A DNA stretch of 7,848 bases, from assembly GCA_913061335.1 (NCBI GenBank), contig CAJXTP010000134.1, positions 1 to 7,848 of the forward strand. The letters are read 5' to 3'. The position numbers and the translations under genes were made by a program. Below, piece by piece: positions 1 to 4,752 of this stretch. This DNA comes from an uncultured Loktanella sp. (GTDB taxonomy: Bacteria > Pseudomonadota > Alphaproteobacteria > Rhodobacterales > Rhodobacteraceae). Each line of letters starts with the position of its first letter. Positions within the stretch are counted from its first letter, which is position 1. The notes below the pieces were generated by a model that had not been told where the DNA came from, searched no databases, and saw only the letters and a program-made list of their open reading frames with translations.

Positions 1-46
1 AGATGTAGAGAGGTCTCGTGGGCTCGGAGATGTGTATAAGAGACAG
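1..46 (+). other. Untrimmed Illumina/Nextera library adapter (not genomic)
   Basis: Bases 28-46 are exactly the 19-base Tn5 mosaic end AGATGTGTATAAGAGACAG, and 13-27 are GTCTCGTGGGCTCGG. Together these are the Nextera read-2 transposase adapter. Bases 1-4 (AGAT) match the last bases of the P7 primer, and the eight bases between, GTAGAGAG (5-12), sit where the i7 index belongs. From memory this is the primer-strand form of Nextera index N707 (reported as CTCTCTAC). The order P7 end, index, adapter, insert is that of a library molecule, so this is a sequencing artefact at the contig edge. Genomic sequence begins at 47, in the middle of fabA. Confidence 0.97.
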
Positions 47-91
47 GGCCAAAAGACCTTCTTTGTCAAAACTGGATGGATAATTTGCCAT
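47..91 (-). CDS. fabA: FabA, 3-hydroxydecanoyl-[ACP] dehydratase/isomerase, 5' fragment (first 15 codons)
   Basis: Reading the minus strand from an ATG at 91 gives MANYPSSFDKEGLLA, which matches the remembered N-terminus of alphaproteobacterial FabA (M-A-[DN]-Y-P-x-S-F-[DN]-K-x-x-L-L). A GAGGG Shine-Dalgarno (complement of 101-105) lies 9 bases upstream of the ATG. The gene is cut at codon 15 by the adapter, so the catalytic His/Asp residues are not in the window. FabA dehydrates 3-hydroxyacyl-ACP and isomerises the trans-2 to the cis-3 decenoyl product, the branch point to unsaturated fatty acids in the cytoplasm. Divergent pairing of fabA with irr is a familiar alphaproteobacterial arrangement, which strengthens the call despite the short fragment. 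fabB and fabI would be expected beyond the contig edge. Confidence 0.82.
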
Positions 92-252
92 GTAGATGCG
101 CCCTCAATATCGTGTGTTTGTTCTGTTGTTTGATGTCTATCACCGCAGACTCGGGTGCTGCAAGGGTGGGGTGCCGTCCGCAATTGTGCGTTTTCGTTTG
201 ATCCCGCGCCCTATTCCCTCATATGAATAGAAGAGATAAGAGAATGGTGATG
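92..252. promoter_or_regulatory. Divergent fabA / irr intergenic region
   Basis: This stretch between the fabA start (minus strand) and the irr start must hold the promoters of both genes. It includes the fabA Shine-Dalgarno (complement of 101-105) and purine-rich AAGAGA runs at 231-236 and 238-243 that could serve irr. A possible plus-strand promoter is TTGCCA (85-90), 17 bases, TATCGT (108-113), but the -10 match is weak. I searched by eye for an iron control element (TTTAGAA-type palindrome) and a Fur-box-like 19-mer and saw neither. No RNA gene or repeat is evident. Confidence 0.45.
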
Positions 253-669
253 ATGACCAACCTGACACAAGATCGCAGCACAGCATGGCTAGGACGGGTG
301 GGTTTACGCCCAACGCGCCAGCGGATGACGCTTGCCGGATTGTTGGTGGGCGATGGGCAGAACCGCCATGTCACGGCTGAAAGCCTGTATGAAGCTGCAT
401 CAGGTGTTGGTGAAAAGGTCTCGCTTGCGACCGTCTACAATACGCTGAGCGCGTTTTGTGAAGCTGGGCTGATGCGCGAGATTACGGTCGATGGGTCCAA
501 AAGCTATTTTGACACCAATATTACCGATCATCCACATTTCTATTGGGAAGATACGGCTGTGTTGACGGATGCACCTGCCCAAGAGCTGGAAATCCGGCGC
601 TTACCCGATGTGCCTGAGGGCGCGGAGATTGCATCTGTGGATGTTGTGATCCGCCTGCGGCGCAAATGA
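253..669 (+). CDS. irr: Irr, Fur-family iron-responsive (heme-sensing) transcriptional regulator
   Basis: This 138-residue protein has the Fur-family architecture: an N-terminal winged helix (GLRPTRQRMTLAGLLV, about residues 17-32; recognition helix SLATVYNTL, 57-65) followed by a small dimerisation domain (SYFDTN through VIRLRRK). In alphaproteobacteria Irr is the global regulator of iron and heme genes under iron limitation and is destabilised or inactivated by heme. The heme-site region reads DHPHFYWE (His93, His95), where rhizobial Irr has an HHH run. There is no N-terminal Cys-Pro heme regulatory motif and only one cysteine (Cys69), so no Fur structural CxxC zinc site. The start at 253 is chosen from homologue length and AAGAGA at 238-243; in-frame ATGs at 223, 244 and 250 are alternatives. 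The gene is divergent from fabA. Its TGA stop (667-669) overlaps the first bases of a REP-like hairpin. Confidence 0.9.
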   Translation: MTNLTQDRSTAWLGRVGLRPTRQRMTLAGLLVGDGQNRHVTAESLYEAASGVGEKVSLATVYNTLSAFCEAGLMREITVDGSKSYFDTNITDHPHFYWEDTAVLTDAPAQELEIRRLPDVPEGAEIASVDVVIRLRRK

Positions 670-690
670 TGGGTTAAAACCCATCCTACG
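668..690 (-). repeat. REP-like palindrome with GTAG foot, upstream copy
   Basis: An 8-bp perfect stem (GATGGGTT at 668-675, AACCCATC at 678-685) encloses a two-base AA loop. It is followed by CTAC at 686-689, which is GTAG on the minus strand and lies directly 5' of the hairpin when read that way. A GTAG tetranucleotide 5' of a hairpin is the signature of REP elements recognised by RAYT proteins. The element begins inside the irr stop codon, a typical location for REPs at gene 3' ends. It mirrors the copy at 1199-1220. It lacks a T-tract on either strand, so it is not a standard intrinsic terminator. Confidence 0.8.
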
Positions 691-741
691 ATGGTTTCAC
701 CGTTTAATATTTGTTTACCAGAATCGCCGCACGTTAGGTTC

Positions 742-1296
742 ATGACAAATTATCGCCGACTTCGTGTGCCCGGTAGCACCTATTATTTCTCTGCATGCCT
801 CGCAGATCCAGACAGCAGCCTTTTGGCGGATGAGGTCGCGTTGCTCCGGCACGCGGTCAGCCTGTGCCAAAAGCTGCGGCCGTTTGTGATCAACGCGGCA
901 GTCGTTTTACCCGCGCAGGTCCAGATGATCTGGACGCTTCCTGATGACGACGCGGATTATTCGGCGCGTTGGCGGCAAATTAAATCAACGTTCTCGCGTC
1001 ATGTACCAATGCCAGTGGGGCGGAGTGCGAGTCTGCAAAAGCGTGGTGAAAAAGGGATTTGGCAGCGCCGGTTTTGGGAGCATCACATCAAAGACGCCGA
1101 TGACTACGCGCTACACGATCACTTGATTGCGACGGCACCACTGCGTGCAGGGCTATTGCGCGACGGTGGCGACTGGCCGCTATGTTCAGCCTATAAGCGT
1201 AGGATGCGTTTTAACGCATCTTCGGTCAAAACCACTGACCAGGCTCCATCAAACCCAAATTTAGCAACTGCTGGGAATGCCACTCAAATGGCGTAG
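742..1296 (+). CDS. RAYT-like (REP-associated tyrosine transposase / IS200-like fold) protein lacking catalytic residues
   Basis: The frame from ATG 742 encodes 184 residues with the conserved RAYT scaffold: NYRRLRVPGSTYYFSACL (3-20), RPFVINAAVVLP (46-57), IWTLPDDDADYSARWRQIK (63-81), FSR (84-86), KGIWQRRFWEHHIKD (104-118) and DWP (144-146). RAYTs are single-strand nucleases that bind and cut REP hairpins. In family members the HUH motif follows VVLP as [DE]H-x-H; here it is A58-Q59-V60-Q61, so both metal-binding histidines are glutamine. The helix expected to carry the nucleophile (HVDYIxxNPVKHG in E. coli) reads H125-D-H-L-I-A-T-A-P-L-R-A-G, with Leu128 at the Tyr position. Cleavage activity therefore looks lost, while the fold and basic/aromatic surface are kept. 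After Lys152 the frame runs through the downstream REP and antisense to the next gene, so the last ~30 residues are probably not ancestral. An upstream extension to 691 exists but starts next to the REP and lacks homology. It could be a domesticated REP binder or a decaying gene. Confidence 0.78.
   Translation: MTNYRRLRVPGSTYYFSACLADPDSSLLADEVALLRHAVSLCQKLRPFVINAAVVLPAQVQMIWTLPDDDADYSARWRQIKSTFSRHVPMPVGRSASLQKRGEKGIWQRRFWEHHIKDADDYALHDHLIATAPLRAGLLRDGGDWPLCSAYKRRMRFNASSVKTTDQAPSNPNLATAGNATQMA
1199..1220 (+). repeat. REP-like palindrome with GTAG foot, downstream copy
   Basis: GTAG (1199-1202) is followed directly by an 18-base hairpin, GATGCGTT-TT-AACGCATC (1203-1220), with a perfect 8-bp stem. 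Compared with the upstream copy read on its own strand, the two elements differ only at one base pair of the stem (G-C there, C-G here), a compensatory double change that keeps the hairpin. The orientation is inverted relative to the upstream copy, with both GTAG feet facing the RAYT gene. It lies inside the 3' part of the RAYT reading frame and five bases beyond the stop of the convergent minus-strand gene. Confidence 0.82.
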
Positions 1297-2089
1297 AATT
1301 ATGCCACCTGAACGTGCTGATCTGGGCCGCACTTACCGGATTACGTTTCAGCGCTTTTGCAGTCCGAAATGACACGAGGGCAGCGGTAATGCTGTGATGC
1401 CACGGACATGCATAGGTGTTGTATTCAGGATCGTTGAATGTGTGATCCGTCCGTAACCGCAAGCCAGGTTTGGCGCGAAAAATGGAAATCCGATCAATCC
1501 GGCGGCGCAGGGCAGGCACATGTTCTTCGAACCGCCACCTTAGGCCACCAAAAAAGTCGAGCTGACGTTCTTCGAATTCATTTTGCGCATCTTTGCGGGC
1601 CAACGCGTAATACCCCGATTTGTCCATATAGGCATCATCAAGCGACACGGCCGTTGGGCTTTCAAGCAGATCACCAGCATAAAGATCTACAACATACGTC
1701 AGGATCGCGTCTCGCCGTTCTTCGGTATGAAACGCTAGCATTTCACCAATGGCACGATGTTCGCAAAACGGGAAAAAGATGTATTCGGTGTTATAGCAGT
1801 AATACACCCATTGGCCCGGTGCCTTTTCGATCACAGCATTCACGACGGTGACCTGTGCATCGCGCACAGTTGCATCAAAATCGACGCGGTGAACGTTGGC
1901 GGGCAAACCATCAGGCAAATCAATGTCAGCCGCCCCAAAAGTCACAACAGACTTAAATCCCGCGTCTAAGTGATGCCGGATAGAGCTGCCAACCTCGACA
2001 TCGTCTTCGAGCAAGATCAACGCAATCGGTCCTTTGGCCAAGGCCGCAGTCCCTTCTTTTAAGAATTGGTTGAGGCTTGTAAAATGCAT
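1226..2089 (-). CDS. Conserved Rhodobacterales protein, glycosyltransferase family 2-like (tentative)
   Basis: The 287-residue product has no signal peptide or membrane segment. The N-terminus (PIALILLEDDVEVGSSIRHH, residues 21-40, then LDAGFKSVVTFG) resembles the first beta-strand and helix of GT-A family 2 enzymes, where such segments bind the nucleotide sugar. Later features are GQWVYYCYNTEYIFFPFCE (92-110), a DLYAGDL segment, RQLDFFGGLRWRFEEH, and a C-terminal HTFNDPEYNTYACPWHH block followed by FRWHNSTPFEWHSQQ and a terminal GQWF. These aromatic/histidine-rich blocks suggest an enzyme active site. No classical spaced DxD was assigned, so substrate and even transferase activity are open. 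AGGA (complement of 2103-2106) lies 13 bases before the ATG, a loose spacing. The gene is divergent from miaB, and its 3' end overlaps the RAYT frame by 71 bases. The reading frame is certain; the function is not. Confidence 0.72.
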   Translation of the reverse strand: MHFTSLNQFLKEGTAALAKGPIALILLEDDVEVGSSIRHHLDAGFKSVVTFGAADIDLPDGLPANVHRVDFDATVRDAQVTVVNAVIEKAPGQWVYYCYNTEYIFFPFCEHRAIGEMLAFHTEERRDAILTYVVDLYAGDLLESPTAVSLDDAYMDKSGYYALARKDAQNEFEERQLDFFGGLRWRFEEHVPALRRRIDRISIFRAKPGLRLRTDHTFNDPEYNTYACPWHHSITAALVSFRTAKALKRNPVSAAQISTFRWHNSTPFEWHSQQLLNLGLMEPGQWF

Positions 2090-2205
2090 GGTATGCAGAT
2101 GATCCTGTAATTTCGTGCAAATTGCGTGAATCTCCGCGTCATTGCAAGCGGGCTGCGCGCAGGTTACACGGCAGTATTGCGCAAAATCCCCTAAATGGTG
2201 TCCCT
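2090..2205. promoter_or_regulatory. Divergent intergenic region between the GT2-like gene and miaB
   Basis: This 116-base gap must carry both start signals. A possible plus-strand promoter is TTGCAA (2142-2147), 17 bases, TACACG (2165-2170); the -35 is fair and the -10 poor. No clear Shine-Dalgarno precedes the miaB ATG at 2206 (sequence TGGTGTCCCT), so miaB may be weakly initiated. An in-frame TTG at 2122 would extend miaB by 28 residues, but that extension has no family resemblance. Confidence 0.35.
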
Positions 2206-3519
2206 ATGTCCGAACCTAAAAAGCTATTTATCAAGACCTATGGCTGTCAAATGAACGTTTATGACAGTGAACGCATGGCTGAGGCGCTGGGCGGCAAGGG
2301 ATATGTGCAGACCGACACCGCGGATGACGCGGACATGATCCTGCTGAACACCTGCCACATACGCGAAAAAGCAGCTGAAAAAGTTTACCACGAATTAGGC
2401 CGAATGAAGCACCTAAAAGTCGCGAATCCCAATGTGAAATTTGGCGTTGCCGGATGTGTCGCACAGGCTGAGGGCGCCGAAATTATTCGCCGCCAGCCGA
2501 TGGTTGATCTGGTCGTTGGCCCGCAATCGTACCACCGATTGCCCGCGATGGACGATGCCGTGCAGTCGGGCGTGCGCGCGCTGGACACAGATTTCCCCGA
2601 TGACGATAAATTCGAGACGCTCAAATCCCGCAGTAAAGCCAAGCGCGGCCCGACCGCGTTCCTGACCGTCCAAGAAGGCTGCGATAAATTTTGCGCGTTC
2701 TGCGTCGTGCCATATACCCGCGGTGCCGAGGTATCTCGCCCTGCTGACCGCGTTGTGCGCGAAGCCCAAGAATTGGTCGAGGCAGGCGTGCGTGAAATCA
2801 CGCTGCTTGGCCAAAACGTCAACGCCTACCATGGCCACGAAGGCGGCCTTGCGGGGCTGATCTGGGCGCTTAACAAAGTAGATGGGTTGGAACGCATCCG
2901 CTTTACCACCTCGCACCCCAACGACATGGATGATGCGCTAATCGAGGCCCACGGCACCTGCGAAAAACTGATGCCCTACCTGCACTTGCCTGTGCAATCA
3001 GGCTCGGACCGGATCCTCAAGGCGATGAACCGCAAGCATACGGCTGAAAGCTATCTTAGGGTCATCGAGCGTATCCGCGAAGCCCGCCCTGATATCCTAC
3101 TTTCGGGCGATTTTATCGTTGGCTTCCCGGGTGAAACTGACGCTGATTTTGAGGACACTTTGGCGCTGATCCGTGAAGTCCGCTACGGACAGGCGTATTC
3201 GTTCAAATACTCCACCCGTCCAGGCACGCCAGCCGCTGAAAAACCGCAACTCCCCGAGGATGTAATGAGCATGCGCTTGCAGCAATTGCAGGGCCTGTTG
3301 ACCCAGCAACAACGCGCCATTCAAGAAAGCATGGTTGGCCGCGAAGTTCAGGTGTTGTTTGAAAAATCTGGCCGCACCGATGGCCAGATGATCGGCAAAT
3401 CTGGCCATCTGCACGCTGTTTATGCAGATGCCCCCGCTGATGTCATAGGTCAGGTAAAGCGGGTCAAAATCACGCATAGCAGCACAAACAGCCTTGCAGG
3501 TGAATTGTGCAAAGACTGA
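2206..3519 (+). CDS. miaB: MiaB, tRNA-2-methylthio-N6-dimethylallyladenosine (ms2i6A37) synthase
   Basis: This 437-residue radical-SAM methylthiotransferase adds a methylthio group to i6A37 of tRNAs reading UNN codons, in the cytoplasm. The N-terminal UPF0004 domain supplies three cysteines for the auxiliary cluster: Cys14 (KTYGCQMN), Cys50 (LLNTCHIREKA) and Cys84 (GVAGCVAQAEG). The radical-SAM CxxxCxxC is Cys159-Cys163-Cys166 (EGCDKFCAFCVVPYTRG). It is followed by the typical ITLLGQNVNAYHG, HLPVQSGSDRILKAMNR, SGDFIVGFPGETDADF and YSFKYSTRPGTPAA segments. A C-terminal TRAM domain (about 375-437, from GREVQVLFEKSGR to THSSTNSLAGE) binds tRNA. All catalytic cysteines are intact and the length is normal. 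ATG 2206 gives the family N-terminus MSEPKKLFIKTYGCQ. In enterobacteria miaB precedes ybeZ directly; here two envelope genes intervene. No clear terminator follows the stop. Confidence 0.97.
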   Translation: MSEPKKLFIKTYGCQMNVYDSERMAEALGGKGYVQTDTADDADMILLNTCHIREKAAEKVYHELGRMKHLKVANPNVKFGVAGCVAQAEGAEIIRRQPMVDLVVGPQSYHRLPAMDDAVQSGVRALDTDFPDDDKFETLKSRSKAKRGPTAFLTVQEGCDKFCAFCVVPYTRGAEVSRPADRVVREAQELVEAGVREITLLGQNVNAYHGHEGGLAGLIWALNKVDGLERIRFTTSHPNDMDDALIEAHGTCEKLMPYLHLPVQSGSDRILKAMNRKHTAESYLRVIERIREARPDILLSGDFIVGFPGETDADFEDTLALIREVRYGQAYSFKYSTRPGTPAAEKPQLPEDVMSMRLQQLQGLLTQQQRAIQESMVGREVQVLFEKSGRTDGQMIGKSGHLHAVYADAPADVIGQVKRVKITHSSTNSLAGELCKD

Positions 3520-3577
3520 TTTAGGTCTGCTTTGAGCAATCAAGATTTCGCCGATTGTGGTTAATGGCGTGGCTAAT

Positions 3578-3592
3578 CTGCAATATTTGCAG
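3578..3592. promoter_or_regulatory. Perfect dyad CTGCAA-TAT-TTGCAG, candidate operator
   Basis: Six-base arms (3578-3583 and 3587-3592) flank a three-base spacer, an operator-like symmetry in the intergenic region upstream of the OmpA-like gene. Its right arm, TTGCAG, could act as a -35 hexamer, with CATAAT (3612-3617) as a -10, though the 19-base spacing is long. The neighbouring run 3611-3624 is very AT-rich, as expected at a promoter. No specific regulator can be named from sequence alone. Confidence 0.35.
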
Positions 3593-3686
3593 GTACTGTT
3601 GCCGTATCAGACATAATATATAGCTATTTGTTCTTTCTTTATCACCCAAGTTTGCGCATATTGTGGCGATATAGTGGGTGACAAGG

Positions 3687-3707
3687 CGGAATGCCATTTT
3701 GCATCCG
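3687..3707 (+). promoter_or_regulatory. Leader hairpin just upstream of the OmpA-like gene's ribosome site
   Basis: CGGAATGC (3687-3694) pairs with GCATCCG (3701-3707) as a seven-pair stem with one bulged A and a CATTTT loop. It ends nine bases before the CGAGGG Shine-Dalgarno (3716-3721) of the following gene. It has no T-tract, so it is not a terminator. It might stabilise the 5' end of an abundant outer-membrane-protein mRNA or affect its translation. Chance occurrence of such a stem is possible. Confidence 0.3.
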
Positions 3708-3728
3708 GCAGATAACGAGGGAAAACAA

Positions 3729-4301
3729 ATGGCAACATCAGTTAAAGATACGTTGCGCGCGCTTACAGGCGGTGCCATCGCAGGTGCGATGACGCTTTCT
3801 TTGCTCGCAGGGGCAGCGCAAGCGCAGACAAACACCGGGGTTGGCGAATCTTATGAGGCGACCGTCTGGATTGACCCTGATGGCTGCGAGCATTGGGTGA
3901 TGGATGATGGCTTTGAAGGCTACATGTCGCCGCACCGCACGCGCGATGGTCGTCCAGTGTGCCACCGCTCCGAGATATGTGGGATCATCCCAACCGATCA
4001 GCTGTTTGCGACGGACAAGTCAATTATCCCGAATTCCAAGAAAACCGAGCTGATGAATTTCTTCCAGTCGGCAAATGCATTTGGGTTCCTGATCTACGGT
4101 CACACTGATGCCCGTGCATCTGATGAATACAACATGGGCCTGTCTCAGCGGCGCGCCTCTGCCGTTTCAAGCATCGCGCAAAGTGCTGGCGCAAATGTTG
4201 TGGACGTCAAAGGGTTTGGTGAACGCCAGCCTCGTGCCCAAGGTGGATCTGCAGCAGCAATGCAGCAGAACCGCCGCGTTGAAATCTACTGTGTACGTTA
4301 A
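3729..4301 (+). CDS. OmpA-family peptidoglycan-binding outer-membrane/periplasmic protein
   Basis: The 190-residue protein starts at ATG 3729, seven bases after CGAGGG; a GTG at 3678 would add 17 unrelated residues. A Sec signal peptide spans residues 1-32 (hydrophobic 12-30, cleavage after AQA). Residues 46-78 form a compact module, WIDPDGCEHWVMDDGFEGYM...DGRPVC, with Cys53 and Cys78, which is repeated in the next gene. From about 88 to 190 lies an OmpA C-terminal domain: the FATDKSIIPNSKK strand/helix start, YGHTDARASDEYN (123-135) and LSQRRA (138-143). Asp127 and Arg142 sit where OmpA-like domains bind diaminopimelate of peptidoglycan. The closing motif is QNRRVEIY (180-187). Cys84 and Cys188 could form a disulfide. 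There is no beta-barrel, so it probably lies in the periplasm bound to the wall, perhaps held at the outer membrane by a partner. The stop TAA overlaps the Shine-Dalgarno of the downstream lipoprotein gene, indicating one operon. Confidence 0.9.
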   Translation: MATSVKDTLRALTGGAIAGAMTLSLLAGAAQAQTNTGVGESYEATVWIDPDGCEHWVMDDGFEGYMSPHRTRDGRPVCHRSEICGIIPTDQLFATDKSIIPNSKKTELMNFFQSANAFGFLIYGHTDARASDEYNMGLSQRRASAVSSIAQSAGANVVDVKGFGERQPRAQGGSAAAMQQNRRVEIYCVR

Positions 4302-4313
4302 GGAGCAGATGTT

Positions 4314-4634
4314 ATGAAAACGATGAAAATCACTGCGCTGCTTGTTGCTGGTCTTACCCTATCGGCCTGTGCAGGTAGTATCGAAGGCGGTAACCGGACT
4401 GGCGCCGAGCGTTTTGTAGACGCGGGCCGCGACAGTAAGCACCTGTCGCAACTGGTTGCTGGTGTTTGGGTTGATCCAAACGGCTGCGATCACTGGATCA
4501 TTGATGACGGCTTTGAAGGATACATGTCCGAGCGCATGACACCCGATGGTCGTCCAGTTTGTTCTGGTGTAGCACCGCCAAACACCGTTGTCGGCCCGTT
4601 CCGTGAAGGATCCGACATTCCTGATCCGCTCTAG
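4314..4634 (+). CDS. Small outer-membrane lipoprotein sharing the two-Cys module of the OmpA-like neighbour
   Basis: This 106-residue protein begins with a lipoprotein signal peptide: MKTMK, a hydrophobic stretch, then the lipobox L16-S17-A18-C19, so Cys19 should be lipidated after cleavage. Residues at +2 and +3 (Ala, Gly) do not suggest inner-membrane retention, though such rules are mainly enterobacterial. Residues 51-83 (VWVDPNGCDHWIIDDGFEGYM...DGRPVC; Cys58 and Cys83) match residues 46-78 of the preceding OmpA-like protein at 24 of 33 positions. A short Pro/Gly-rich tail follows. AAGGAG at 4300-4305 sits eight bases before the ATG and overlaps the upstream stop codon, with only 12 bases between the genes, so the two are co-translated from one message. 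I do not recognise a named family. A structural or peptidoglycan-associated partner role is inference from pairing. An intrinsic terminator follows. Confidence 0.88.
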   Translation: MKTMKITALLVAGLTLSACAGSIEGGNRTGAERFVDAGRDSKHLSQLVAGVWVDPNGCDHWIIDDGFEGYMSERMTPDGRPVCSGVAPPNTVVGPFREGSDIPDPL

Positions 4635-4635
4635 G

Positions 4636-4645
4636 CGTGATCACG
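4636..4645. repeat. Perfect 10-bp palindrome CGTGATCACG
   Basis: A self-complementary decamer begins two bases after the TAG stop of the lipoprotein gene and 18 bases before the terminator stem. It could be an operator half-site arrangement or chance. No copy was noticed elsewhere in the window. Confidence 0.3.
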
Positions 4646-4663
4646 ATCATACGATTTGGAAGG

Positions 4664-4690
4664 GGCCGCAGCGCAATCTGCGGCCTTTTT
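4664..4690 (+). terminator. Strong intrinsic terminator of the OmpA-like/lipoprotein operon
   Basis: A perfect GC-rich 8-bp stem, GGCCGCAG (4664-4671) with CTGCGGCC (4678-4685), closes a six-base CGCAAT loop. It is followed directly by TTTTT (4686-4690), with a second T-run at 4693-4697. This is a textbook rho-independent terminator 29 bases after the lipoprotein stop codon. It separates the envelope pair from the ybeZ operon, which then needs its own promoter in 4691-4752; no convincing -35/-10 pair was seen there. Confidence 0.92.
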
Positions 4691-4752
4691 CGTTTTTCAG
4701 CCTTGCCCTTACGGGGACGGCGGCCCACCTTATCCATGAAACCTTAAGTGCC

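Noticed and set aside
28..46. Tn5 mosaic end, possible natural Tn5-type transposon terminus
   Set aside because: It is flanked outward by the synthetic adapter and index bases rather than IS50 sequence, so it is a library artefact.
92..252. Irr iron-control element or Fur box between fabA and irr
   Set aside because: No TTTAGAA-type palindrome or convincing Fur-like repeat was seen by eye.
691..741. N-terminal extension of the RAYT protein from ATG 691
   Set aside because: It begins right after the REP, has no family resemblance, and the typical MxxYRR start is at 742.
668..1220. Active IS200/IS605-type insertion sequence
   Set aside because: The HUH and Tyr residues are missing, and the hairpins are an inverted REP pair rather than the same-orientation ends of IS200/IS605 elements.
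1199..1220. Hairpin as rho-independent terminator for the convergent genes
   Set aside because: No T-tract follows on either strand; the GTAG foot and the matching copy at 668-690 favour a REP element.
1438..1851. 137-codon open frame on the plus strand
   Set aside because: It is antisense to the conserved minus-strand gene and has Arg/His/Ser-rich shadow composition with no recognisable motif.
2122..2205. Longer miaB from TTG 2122
   Set aside because: The extra 28 residues (Arg-rich) do not resemble MiaB N-termini, and ATG 2206 gives the family start.
2413..2916. 167-codon minus-strand frame inside miaB
   Set aside because: miaB is unambiguous on the plus strand; the antisense frame arises from codon bias.
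3097..3543. Minus-strand frame across the miaB 3' end
   Set aside because: It is antisense to the conserved TRAM domain and shows no domain features.
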